Positions 17,482-25,315 of a DNA stretch of 64,000 bases are shown piece after piece (position 1 is the first letter of the stretch; each line of letters opens with the position of its first letter). The notes below the pieces were generated by a model. The model saw only the letters and a program-made list of their open reading frames with translations, did no database searches and was not told the DNA's origin. The DNA lies in contig JAHQWL010000098.1 in NCBI GenBank assembly GCA_029856155.1, positions 1 through 64,000 of the forward strand, written 5' to 3'. Origin of the DNA: Promethearchaeia archaeon. Lineage in GTDB: Archaea > Asgardarchaeota > Lokiarchaeia > Sigyniarchaeales > SOKP01. The translations under genes and the position numbers were made by a program.

Positions 17482-18459
17482 TTAAATTCCATTAAGTTTA
17501 AATTTATAAATCGCAATTTCCATATTTTGTACAAATTCTCGACTTATTTCATGACCTTTAGTAAAAATTTTATCAAATTTAAATCCTGCTCTATTCTTAT
17601 GTCCTCCACCTTTATACGTTCTCGCTAATTCCCGGCAATTAACATAATCACTATGTATAATTATTTCGTTATATCGAAAGTCAATCCCGATATAACATTT
17701 TATCTCTGTAAAGTGATCCTTTAATACAGATACTATTTTTCCCCCACCAAGTGTGGCAAAAGAAATTAAAATTTTGCCAAAATCTTTAATTTCTATTATT
17801 TTTACATGATTTAAGGCAAATTCGGTTTGTTTATTTTCCCATTGTTTTACTTTCACTAATTCTTCATCAAACCAAGGGTCTTCAAACTTTCCAACAGACA
17901 TTAAATCAACAATTTTTTTCTTAACATCATCTAATTCATATCCTCTGTTGTAAGCAATAATTGATTGAAGATTGGATGCAACTTCATACTTTTTTGTTTG
18001 GAAATCTATATCTCTAGAAAATTTAGCAATCTTATTAGCAACAAAATCATCTGGTAAATAATGATCTTTAATAATTTCGGCGGTACATCTCTTTGGATCA
18101 TTGAGATAAAGTTTAATTAATTTTTGAAGTTCTTCTTCATTGTTTTTATCTATTATGTGATGATCAAACCAAAGTATTTCACAATAGTTGTCTTCCGCCT
18201 TACTAAATAGAGAGAATAATTCTCTGAAATCATCGTTAAAACCAATATCAGAAATAATAAATTGTCCTTGTTGCAAAGGAACGTTATTAATTATTTGTTT
18301 TACAATAGTTATGAAATTTGTATAATGAGCATAATATAATTTCATTTCTTGAGCTTTTTCTTTATTAGAATGAGTGAAACATCTTTTAATAATTGCTTGT
18401 GAACCTAATCCATCAAGATCTAATTCATGAGTAATAGAAACAATCATTTTTTCTAACAT
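17482..18459 (-). CDS. DHH-family phosphoesterase
   Basis: This 325-residue protein has the DHH superfamily order: an N-terminal HELDLDGLGSQAI (DxDG motif I), ISDIGFND (motif II), LWFDHHIID (the DHH motif, near residue 100) and a C-terminal GGGHKNRAGF (DHHA1 substrate-binding motif near 290). This architecture occurs in NrnA-type oligoribonucleases, cyclic-dinucleotide phosphodiesterases and RecJ-like nucleases. The GGGH motif fits a small-nucleotide substrate. Which phosphodiester is cleaved cannot be read. It is in the same orientation as the marker-9-like gene, separated by about 45 bp. Confidence 0.85.
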   Translation of the reverse strand: MLEKMIVSITHELDLDGLGSQAIIKRCFTHSNKEKAQEMKLYYAHYTNFITIVKQIINNVPLQQGQFIISDIGFNDDFRELFSLFSKAEDNYCEILWFDHHIIDKNNEEELQKLIKLYLNDPKRCTAEIIKDHYLPDDFVANKIAKFSRDIDFQTKKYEVASNLQSIIAYNRGYELDDVKKKIVDLMSVGKFEDPWFDEELVKVKQWENKQTEFALNHVKIIEIKDFGKILISFATLGGGKIVSVLKDHFTEIKCYIGIDFRYNEIIIHSDYVNCRELARTYKGGGHKNRAGFKFDKIFTKGHEISREFVQNMEIAIYKFKLNGI

Positions 18460-18504
18460 GTTTAAAATAGTAATTTATAATATATTTTTAGAACAAAATA
18501 TTTT

Positions 18505-18957
18505 TTAAAATAAGTCTAATAATGATTTAACTTTTTCTCTTCCTTCGATATTCCCAATACACTCTAGAATTCTTTTGGATAATTCCTTTTTCTTTTTAAA
18601 ATAAATTTTCATTATATCTTCTAAAGATTTATGAGGATATCTTTCTACTAACGCGAGATCTCTTCTTGAACACCCACTTTGGCGCATACAACAATAAGAA
18701 AGTGAACCAAAACATACAATTTCAGAATCCCAGTTATTTTCTTTCGAGAATTCGTCCTTAATTCGGATAAATTCGTCAGTTCCAAGACCTATCTCATTTA
18801 ATTTTTCATCTCTTCTGCACTTTAACCCAAATGTAAGAGAATAACCCGGTTTACAACAAAATGTTAAAGCACGATAGTCCCCTCCCATACATATTGGTAC
18901 AGGGGCATTATTTTCCCATCCTGGAAGGTTCCTAATTTTATCTTCTTCTAACTTCAA
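18505..18957 (-). CDS. Methanogenesis-marker-9-like cysteine-rich protein
   Basis: Cysteine blocks PVPICMGGDYRALTFCC and CFGSLSYCCMRQSGC followed by RRDLAL look like the 'methanogenesis marker 9' family found in methanogens and other archaea, function unknown. Eight to nine cysteines suggest metal or Fe-S binding. The open frame runs on to an ATG at 19092, but that part lies inside the tRNA-His gene, so it cannot be the real start. The nearest usable start is TTG at 18955-18957 (Leu in NNLKLEED); ATT at 18997 is another. The family name is from memory of motifs and should be treated as moderate. Confidence 0.55.
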   Translation of the reverse strand: MKLEEDKIRNLPGWENNAPVPICMGGDYRALTFCCKPGYSLTFGLKCRRDEKLNEIGLGTDEFIRIKDEFSKENNWDSEIVCFGSLSYCCMRQSGCSRRDLALVERYPHKSLEDIMKIYFKKKKELSKRILECIGNIEGREKVKSLLDLF

Positions 18958-19009
18958 ATTATTCTCAAATAGCCTAATTTTTAATAATCCTATATAAATA
19001 TAATAAGAG

Positions 19010-19142
19010 GGCTCGGTACGGGAATTATTCCGAAAAGAATATGTTTCTTTCCGTTTGAACCCGTCTGTCCCCGGTTGTAAGGATATTTTCAAACCTCTAG
19101 GGATTCACAGTCCCCAATACTAACCACTATACGAACCGAGCC
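19010..19142 (-). tRNA. tRNA-His(GTG) interrupted by two insertions
   Basis: Read on the minus strand, the 5' end GGCTCGGT pairs with ACCGAGC C at the 3' end, giving seven pairs plus the extra G-1:C73 pair that is specific to tRNA-His. TCGTATAGTGGTTAGTA forms the D arm. The anticodon stem is GGGGA/TCCCT around loop CTGTGAA with anticodon GTG. The T stem is ACGGG/CCCGT, with TTCAA after the 5' strand. Two stretches are too long: 34 nt between the anticodon and T stems where 5 are expected, and 37 nt in the T loop where 7 are expected. That implies inserts of about 29 and 30 nt. The second contains an AAAGAA/TTCTTT hairpin. I could not fit a clean bulge-helix-bulge at either, so the exact boundaries are open. 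Confidence 0.8.
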
Positions 19143-19199
19143 ATAGTTTTTTTTTAATTATAAATCTAAATGTTTACTTATAAAAAAATTTAATTATCC

Positions 19200-19772
19200 C
19201 TATTGTTTTTTACTTACTATAGAAATTATATAGTTTAGACATTGATTAATTGCATCATCCAGTTTTCCAGAATTATCAATAATTAAATCTGCTTCTGGAA
19301 ATAATTGATAACCTTTTGCTCGTTCTATTCTTTCTTCTAATAATTCTGATCTTTCCCTTCCTCGAACTTTTAAACGTTTTATGGTTGTTTCAAGAGGTAC
19401 ATATATGAAAACTATTTTAAGATTCTTATAAATTTCTCGTGTTTTTTTCAAAATTGACCGACTTACATTAATAATAACGGGGTGTCCATCTTTAAGAAAA
19501 TCCTCAATTTTTATAGGAATTCCATAGGATAAACCATAAATTTGCCATTTAAATGCAAACATTCCTTTTTTATCCATTTTTTTGAAATCTTCTGGAGATA
19601 TCGAAAAATTTTTTTCAGTTTCGGAAGGTGGTCGAGTAATGAATCTTTTTGGTGCATAAATCTGTTTCAAATAAGGCGGATAAGCTTTAATAACACCTGA
19701 AATTATTGAATCCTTACCAGAACCAGAGTTTCCTACAATTAAAAATAATGTACCTAGGAAATTTTTTATCAT
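19200..19772 (-). CDS. phnN: Ribose 1,5-bisphosphate phosphokinase-like P-loop kinase
   Basis: This 190-residue protein belongs to the guanylate-kinase-like group and closely follows PhnN: GNSGSGKDS P-loop near residue 14, RFITRPP, FAFKWQIYGLSYGIP (compare W...GLYYG), VIINVSRS and RLKVRGRE. PhnN phosphorylates ribose 1,5-bisphosphate to PRPP. In archaea ribose 1,5-bisphosphate comes from AMP phosphorylase, which is also encoded in this window (56499-58067). A guanylate kinase role is less likely because GMP-binding residues of that family are not seen. It is a single gene behind the tRNA. Confidence 0.75.
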   Translation of the reverse strand: MIKNFLGTLFLIVGNSGSGKDSIISGVIKAYPPYLKQIYAPKRFITRPPSETEKNFSISPEDFKKMDKKGMFAFKWQIYGLSYGIPIKIEDFLKDGHPVIINVSRSILKKTREIYKNLKIVFIYVPLETTIKRLKVRGRERSELLEERIERAKGYQLFPEADLIIDNSGKLDDAINQCLNYIISIVSKKQ

Positions 19773-19927
19773 TTACTTATTGGAAATAATAAAATAATAA
19801 AATTAAATCCATCTAAAAAACAATTAAAATATAAAGATCATAAAGACTTATAAGATTGATTTATGTTAACAATCTTGAAAAAAATATAATAAGTTTAAAA
19901 TAAAAAAATAAATATTTGCCTTTAGAA

Positions 19928-20350
19928 ATGGCCAAAAAAAGTAATAAATCAGAATCAAAGATTTCAGATATTCCCGAAAGTTATCAGAGATACGTAGACG
20001 AGATTCATATTATCTCCAGGAAAAAAAAGGGGGGTTGGGTTACAAATAAAGAAATTGCAGAAAGCCTTCATGTAGAACCGGCTTCCGTGTCGGGAATGTT
20101 AGAAAAATTAAAAAATAAGGGTTTAATCAAATGGGAACCAAGAAAGGCTATTAGATTAACTGAAGAGGGTAAAAAAATTGCTTCACAATTAGATGAAATT
20201 CATTCTCTCCTTTATCAATTTTTTGAAGAAGTTCTAAAAATAGAAAATCAAGATGTTATTGAAAATCTATCTTGTGAAATAGAACATCATATTACTCGAG
20301 GTGTTAAAGAATCATTAGAACAATTTCTTTCAAAATACTTAGATGATTAA
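19928..20350 (+). CDS. DtxR/MntR-family metal-dependent regulator
   Basis: The protein has about 140 residues. A winged helix (RYVDEIHIISRKK..WVTNKEIAESLHVEPASVSGMLEKLKNKGLIKWEPRKAIRLTEEGKKIA, shown here in pieces) is followed by a helical dimerisation part containing SCEIEHHIT, the E-x-x-HH metal ligand group of DtxR/MntR. It would bind Fe or Mn and repress metal-uptake genes; no such operon adjoins it. The frame could begin at TTG 19916, but the ATG at 19928 is the better start. The upstream sequence holds a TATA-like AAGTTTAAAATA at about 19890. Confidence 0.8.
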   Translation: MAKKSNKSESKISDIPESYQRYVDEIHIISRKKKGGWVTNKEIAESLHVEPASVSGMLEKLKNKGLIKWEPRKAIRLTEEGKKIASQLDEIHSLLYQFFEEVLKIENQDVIENLSCEIEHHITRGVKESLEQFLSKYLDD

Positions 20351-20415
20351 TTTTAATTATAATCCTTAATTCAATGATGCAAGTACCTTAAAATATTTCC
20401 TCAAATGCATTTAAA

Positions 20416-21174
20416 ATGTCTGATAATTTAAAAGAAAAAGTAAGATTAGTAGATATAATATTTGAAAACTTTTCTAACTTTATTGAATTGAAAGATTTTA
20501 GATCTTTTTTACTATTTACTCTAACTAGTCAAGTTCCAACTAATATATTAGCTCAAATCGGGTTAGGAGGTAATAAAGAAGTTATAAACTTACCTTATAA
20601 TCCTCTATTTAATATTTATTATCAGAAAATTAATTTGATATCAGCAGGGTCTTTAATAATTTACGTAAAGAACGAGCCTATAACTGATAAATTTACATTA
20701 GAAAAAGATCATCAAATAATAAAAAATTTTCTAACTGCTAATGAAATGAATCTAGCATTTCGAGGTAAAGAAAAATTTCTCCTCCCGAAGATTAGTGATT
20801 GCTCAGCTTATAATAACAACGGAAAATCTAATTTAACAATTAAAGTTGACGATCTATTCCATTCATTAGAAAGTTTCTTAGCAGTAGCGGAACCAAATTT
20901 GCTCTTTGTTGTAGATGCTACTAATGAATCAGAATCTGATATATTATTTACGTTTAACATGGTGCCAGAGATATCCGGTCATATCGATCAAAGGGTTCTG
21001 AAAATCGATGTTTTTTTTGATAAGGACCATAAAACAAGAGATAAAACCTATTTAAAAAGAGAAGAAGATTATACAATAAAATTTTTAAATGATATCAAAG
21101 AAATAAGTCATGCAGATACATATAAGTCAGCTTTTTCATTAATACTGCATGTAAAATCATTTTCAAAACCATAG
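20416..21174 (+). CDS. Hypothetical protein (252 residues)
   Basis: I do not recognise this protein. It is soluble, with alternating predicted helices and strands. It starts with a helix-rich part (KEKVRLVDIIFENFSNFIELKDFRSFLLFTL) and continues into beta-rich sequence (NLLFVVDATNESESDILFTFNMVPEISG). It lies 65 bp after the DtxR-like gene in the same direction, so it may share its transcript. Regular codon use and full length support a real gene. Confidence 0.55.
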   Translation: MSDNLKEKVRLVDIIFENFSNFIELKDFRSFLLFTLTSQVPTNILAQIGLGGNKEVINLPYNPLFNIYYQKINLISAGSLIIYVKNEPITDKFTLEKDHQIIKNFLTANEMNLAFRGKEKFLLPKISDCSAYNNNGKSNLTIKVDDLFHSLESFLAVAEPNLLFVVDATNESESDILFTFNMVPEISGHIDQRVLKIDVFFDKDHKTRDKTYLKREEDYTIKFLNDIKEISHADTYKSAFSLILHVKSFSKP

Positions 21175-21305
21175 TATGACTCAATTCTTTTTATTTCTTT
21201 CATCTTGATTTAGAATGTTAGATATAAAAAATATATATTAGTGTATTAATACTATTATTGCATTTATTAGATAGTTGATAGAATTATATTCGTTAACAAT
21301 TAAGC

Positions 21306-21334
21306 GATTAATACAATTAAAGGATTAATATAAT
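21306..21334 (+). repeat. Tandem direct repeat upstream of RHH gene
   Basis: GATTAATACAAT at 21306-21317 is repeated as GATTAATATAAT at 21323-21334, a 17-bp spacing, about 90 bp before the ribbon-helix-helix gene. Such repeats are typical operator sites for RHH dimers and could serve autoregulation. In AT-rich DNA, chance similarity is possible. Confidence 0.35.
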
Positions 21335-21422
21335 CAATTTATATATCATCCGACAAAATATATTAAATATAATATTCAGTATTCAGTTTAATTTTAAATA
21401 TCATGTAAAAAGGGTTGATAAA

Positions 21423-21626
21423 ATGAAGATTATTACAATAAATTTACCAGAAAAGTATTTGCAAGCAATTCAAATTTTAAATGACATGGGGGTTTATCCT
21501 TCCCGGAGTGAGGCGATAAGAATTGCTTTGAATGAATTTTTAGCGAAAGAATTAAAAATGTACAACGATCTCGATGATCATAGCTTTAAAATGCTTATAA
21601 GAAGCAAAACTAATAAAAAAAATTAA
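21423..21626 (+). CDS. Ribbon-helix-helix (CopG-type) transcriptional regulator
   Basis: The 67-residue protein has the RHH pattern: a short N-terminal strand (KIITINLPEKYL), helix A (QAIQILNDMGV), the turn YPSRSEAIRIALNEFLAKEL (helix B), and a basic tail. RHH dimers insert the N-terminal strand into the DNA major groove. It has no toxin neighbour, so an orphan regulator is more likely than an antitoxin. A pair of direct repeats upstream may be its operator. The start has a GGGTTGATAAA leader with weak Shine-Dalgarno character. Confidence 0.8.
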   Translation: MKIITINLPEKYLQAIQILNDMGVYPSRSEAIRIALNEFLAKELKMYNDLDDHSFKMLIRSKTNKKN

Positions 21627-21781
21627 TCTTATCTCTTTTTTTCATTTTAGAATTTAAATCTCTAGGTTTTAATGTATTATCTTTAATTCACTTGATTTCC
21701 CAAAATGAATTAATTAAAAAATTAAATAGAAAAAAGACATAATAAAATTGATCTATTAATATCTAAAATTGTTAACGAATC

Positions 21782-23050
21782 ATGAAATATTTAAAATCTA
21801 CGCAAATACTGACTTTATTAACTCTTTTCTCAAGTGCCTTGTTTAGCATAATAAGCCCCATGGCAGAAGAGATTTCTTTTACTTTGAATTTTAATGAAAA
21901 TCAAGTACCATTCATAAATTCAATGTTTTTAATAGTTGGTGCTGTTAGTTCTCTTATATGGGCAATTTTAGGAGACAAAACTTCAAGGAAAGTATTACTT
22001 GTTATTTCAACCCTCGAATGGTCAGTTCTCACGCTACTTACAATTTTCTCTACTAATTTTCTTTCTTTATTAACATTTCAATTAATTACAGCAATAGGAT
22101 TTGGGGCAGCATTACCGCTAATCTTCTCCTTAACAATAGATTTAGTTGATCCAAAAAACCGCGGAAAAAAATTTGGGACTTTATCAGCTGTTTATGTTTT
22201 AGGTAATGGATTAGGACAAATCCTTTCGGGATTCTTAATAGATTACTACACATGGCAAATGCCACTTTTAATTATTTCTATAAGTGGGTTTGTTTGTACG
22301 GGATTGTTATTTTTAGTTAAAGAGCCTTTAAGAGGAAGCACAGATGACCTCTATAAATCAATTGAAGAGGGTGCTCTTGGAATAGGATATAAAATTAAGA
22401 TAAAAGACCTTAAGCAAATTTGGAAAATCAAATCAACTTTATGGATATTATTATTGAATTTTACCATGTTTATCTCTATAGGTGCCATATCATCATTTTT
22501 TATTTCAATGTTGAAAAATGATTTTGATCTGACTTCAACTATAGCAACTTTAGTATTAATTTTAGTATTTGGTTCTCAAGTTCCCGCAGGGCCTCTCTTT
22601 GGTAAATGGGGAGATAAAAAATATGAGACTGAAAAGAAAGGAAGGATGAAAGTTGTGCTAATATGTCTTTTATCTGGCTCAATTTTATATATTATAGCTT
22701 ATTCACTATTTTTTATTTCGACAGAATTACCTTTTATTATTATGTTTATTATCCTTACAATAGGAGGTGCCTTTTTATTCGGGGGTATTGACCCGTTAAC
22801 GCAAGCTACTCTCGGAATCAACCCTCCACAGATTAGATCAACAATTTATTCTATCAATTATTTGACCTACACTTTTGGACGTAGTATAAGTTTACTACTT
22901 CTTGGCCAATTCTTCATTATCTTTAATAACTTTTATAGTCCAGGTTATTTGATTTTATCGATAATGGCTCTATTATGCTCGTTAACTCTTATCCCTATTT
23001 TAAAAACACTACCAAGAGATATTGAGAATATAAAATCGAATATAATTTAA
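21782..23050 (+). CDS. Major facilitator superfamily transporter
   Basis: The 422-residue membrane protein has about twelve hydrophobic segments split 6+6 around a central charged loop (residues about 190-215). GDKTSRKVLL after TM2 is the MFS motif A (GxxxDxxGRK variant), and FGKWGDKKYETEKKGR is its partner in the second half. The substrate is not identifiable; drug, sugar-phosphate or carboxylate exchange are all possible. The downstream ferredoxin-domain gene begins 28 bp later in the same direction. Confidence 0.8.
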   Translation: MKYLKSTQILTLLTLFSSALFSIISPMAEEISFTLNFNENQVPFINSMFLIVGAVSSLIWAILGDKTSRKVLLVISTLEWSVLTLLTIFSTNFLSLLTFQLITAIGFGAALPLIFSLTIDLVDPKNRGKKFGTLSAVYVLGNGLGQILSGFLIDYYTWQMPLLIISISGFVCTGLLFLVKEPLRGSTDDLYKSIEEGALGIGYKIKIKDLKQIWKIKSTLWILLLNFTMFISIGAISSFFISMLKNDFDLTSTIATLVLILVFGSQVPAGPLFGKWGDKKYETEKKGRMKVVLICLLSGSILYIIAYSLFFISTELPFIIMFIILTIGGAFLFGGIDPLTQATLGINPPQIRSTIYSINYLTYTFGRSISLLLLGQFFIIFNNFYSPGYLILSIMALLCSLTLIPILKTLPRDIENIKSNII

Positions 23051-23078
23051 TTTACTTTTTTTTATATAAAGAATTATC

Positions 23079-23786
23079 ATGGAAATAAAGACTGACTTGT
23101 GTATAGGGTGTGGGCAATGTATAATTATTTGTCCAGTTCAAGCTATAAGACTAATAGATAATAAAGCGATAATAGATCAGGATCTATGTGTTGAATGTGC
23201 AGTGTGCTATCGAGATGCGGGATGTCCTGTTAACGCAATTAGGTTGAAGCGATTGAAGTGGCCAAGAATAATTAGGAGTCCATTAAGTAATGTAATGGCT
23301 ACCCATAAAATTACAGGGATCCCCGGAAGGGGTACTGAAGAGATGAAGACTAATGATGTAACAAACCGTTTTAACACTAATGAAATCGGAGTTTCTATTG
23401 AATTAGGTAGACCCGGGGTGGGGGCTCACCTTAGAGATATTGAACTTTTCACTACAAAACTTTCTAGAATTGGTGTTGAATATGAAGAACAGAGTCCAGT
23501 AACAGCAATTATAATTGATAAAGAAGGTCATATCAAAGATGACATTAAAGATGAATTTGTTCTCTCAGCATTTATTGAATTAAAAATACCTAGAGAGAAA
23601 ATTAGTCAGGTTTTACAAATAATAAGAGATGTAGAAGAAGAAATTGATACAGTATTTACTGTTGGCATAATTTCAAGGGTAAAAGAAAATAACTTTGACC
23701 CTATCGTAAAGATATTATCACAACAAGGATTTGAAATTAAACCTAATGCAAAAGTCAACATTGGATTAGGTAAAATATTGAAATAA
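23079..23786 (+). CDS. Ferredoxin-domain protein with conserved C-terminal domain
   Basis: Residues 1-60 carry a ferredoxin domain: CIGCGQCIIICP (CxxCxxCxxxCP) and a second group CVECAVCYRDAGCP with two extra residues before the last Cys. Residues 65-235 are an unassigned domain with GIPGRGTEEMKTND, GVSIELGRPGVGAHLRDI and a final alpha/beta part that resembles a ferredoxin-fold (ACT-like) repeat. I recognise it only as a conserved protein of anaerobes, not by name. It forms an operon with the next gene (16 bp gap), so the two likely act in one process. Confidence 0.6.
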   Translation: MEIKTDLCIGCGQCIIICPVQAIRLIDNKAIIDQDLCVECAVCYRDAGCPVNAIRLKRLKWPRIIRSPLSNVMATHKITGIPGRGTEEMKTNDVTNRFNTNEIGVSIELGRPGVGAHLRDIELFTTKLSRIGVEYEEQSPVTAIIIDKEGHIKDDIKDEFVLSAFIELKIPREKISQVLQIIRDVEEEIDTVFTVGIISRVKENNFDPIVKILSQQGFEIKPNAKVNIGLGKILK

Positions 23787-23802
23787 GAAGGTAAGGGGAA
23801 TA

Positions 23803-24396
23803 ATGACACATTCATTACATAGAAAAGGCAAAAAAGCAGATTTACAAAAAGATTATGTTATTTTAGCTATGCTAGCTAAAGGAATCAATGATAAATTTCC
23901 TGATTCGCGCCATAGGTTAATACAAATTGGTGAAATTCTAAATGAATATAATCCTATAAATATACTTCCTAAAGAACTTTGGAAGGTTTCTCCTGTTATC
24001 ACAGCAACTTATACTGATATAAAAACTGTGAAAAAACTAATAAAAACTCTTAAAAAAGAAGATTTAGGGATCTCTATCGTTGTGAGTGGATTACTTGAAG
24101 AAATTCAAAAGATGGCATCCAAAATTGATCTAAAATTGCATACCGTCCATTATTCTTTAGGTATCTTTGGGAAAAAAGAGTTACTGCCTTCAGATAAAAT
24201 TTTAGAAATTACAACAATGTGCGGGCATCATTGTATCTCACCGCAATCTGTTTTGTATTATGTGAAATTGATTAGAGATAAAAAAATCTCGGTAGAAAAA
24301 GCAGCAGAAAAATTAAAAAAGCCTTGTGTTTGTGGAATTTTCAATCTCTCTAGAGCTGTGCAAATCCTTAATATAATAGCTAAAGATTCTTCTTAA
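23803..24396 (+). CDS. Conserved protein with CGHH and CVCG cysteine motifs
   Basis: This 197-residue protein begins MTHSLHRKG, and its C-terminal half has TTMCGHHCISPQSV and KKPCVCGIFNLSRA, conserved cysteine/histidine clusters that may bind a metal. The middle (ISIVVSGLLEEIQKMASKI, LHTVHYSLGIFGKKELLP) looks globular alpha/beta. Function unknown. It is the second gene of an operon with the ferredoxin-domain protein, with a GTAAGGGG Shine-Dalgarno-like sequence in the 16-bp gap. Confidence 0.55.
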   Translation: MTHSLHRKGKKADLQKDYVILAMLAKGINDKFPDSRHRLIQIGEILNEYNPINILPKELWKVSPVITATYTDIKTVKKLIKTLKKEDLGISIVVSGLLEEIQKMASKIDLKLHTVHYSLGIFGKKELLPSDKILEITTMCGHHCISPQSVLYYVKLIRDKKISVEKAAEKLKKPCVCGIFNLSRAVQILNIIAKDSS

Positions 24397-24517
24397 TTTT
24401 TAAAATAAGTAATTCATATCTCAAGATATAAATAGTCAATTAATTTATTTTCAATTAGAAAAAAAGGAATTCAAGTATTATATTCATACAACGAAAATAG
24501 ATATAAAGGTAAAATTA

Positions 24518-25156
24518 ATGAAAATAGCAATTATAGGAACAGGAAGATTAGGGAGTACTTTAGGGAAAATTTGGGCAGAAAAAGGACACATGATTATGTT
24601 TGGCTCTCAAGATCCCCAGAAAGCAATAAAGTTAGCTAATTCAATCGGATTCAATGCAACTGGAGGAACATATGAAGAAGCTTCAAAATTTAGTGAAATA
24701 ATCATTCTAGCAGTTCCATGGTCAGGCGCAAAAGAATCAATCAAAAAAGCTGGAGATTTAAAAGATAAGATTATTGTAGATTCTACTACTACTGCTGCAC
24801 CCCATTTAGGAGGACCTTTAATAGTACCTACTCCATCTGCTGCAGAAAAAGTTGCAAAATGGGCAGTAGGCGCTAAAGTAATAAAAGCAGTTCATACTAT
24901 TGGAGTAGATAGTTTAACTAAATTACAATTTGGTTCCCAACAAGCAAGTTTATTTGTTTGTGGTGATTATTTGGACGCAAAATCAAAATTGAAGCAATTA
25001 GGACTCGATCTCGGTTTTGAAGTTATTGATGTTGGACCACTTACAAATGCTAGACTTATCGAACCTTTAGCAATGCTTTGGATTGAATTAGCTTATAATC
25101 AAGGAATGGGGACAGATATTACCTTTAAATTATTAAGACGTAGGAAGGCAAAATAA
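24518..25156 (+). CDS. F420-dependent NADP oxidoreductase family protein
   Basis: This 212-residue protein has an N-terminal Rossmann motif IAIIGTGRLGSTLG and, at residues 28-34, GHMIMFGSQDP, where F420H2:NADP oxidoreductases bind the NADP phosphate. AVPWSGAKESI, DSTTTAAP and the length (about 212-224) also match Fno/NpdG. It would move hydride between F420H2 and NADP+. Some homologues of this family use other substrates, so function is likely but not certain. It stands alone with about 120 bp upstream. Confidence 0.75.
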   Translation: MKIAIIGTGRLGSTLGKIWAEKGHMIMFGSQDPQKAIKLANSIGFNATGGTYEEASKFSEIIILAVPWSGAKESIKKAGDLKDKIIVDSTTTAAPHLGGPLIVPTPSAAEKVAKWAVGAKVIKAVHTIGVDSLTKLQFGSQQASLFVCGDYLDAKSKLKQLGLDLGFEVIDVGPLTNARLIEPLAMLWIELAYNQGMGTDITFKLLRRRKAK

Positions 25157-25315
25157 CTAATTTACTAATTTAATTTTTCTCTTTTCTATGTCATTTTTTT
25201 TTGCGGTAGATTTCAGTTAAGTTATAACTTTAACCTATAAAATAAAATTAATTTAAAAATTATAAATAATCATAGGTAGATTATATTTTAATAAATATTG
25301 ATTTATGAATGAGAT

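Noticed and set aside
18958..19092. N-terminal extension of the marker-9-like protein
   Set aside because: The extension is encoded by the tRNA-His gene on the same strand, so it is a chance open frame.
21423..21626. Antitoxin of a toxin-antitoxin pair
   Set aside because: The gene looks like an RHH regulator, but no toxin-like gene adjoins it on either side.
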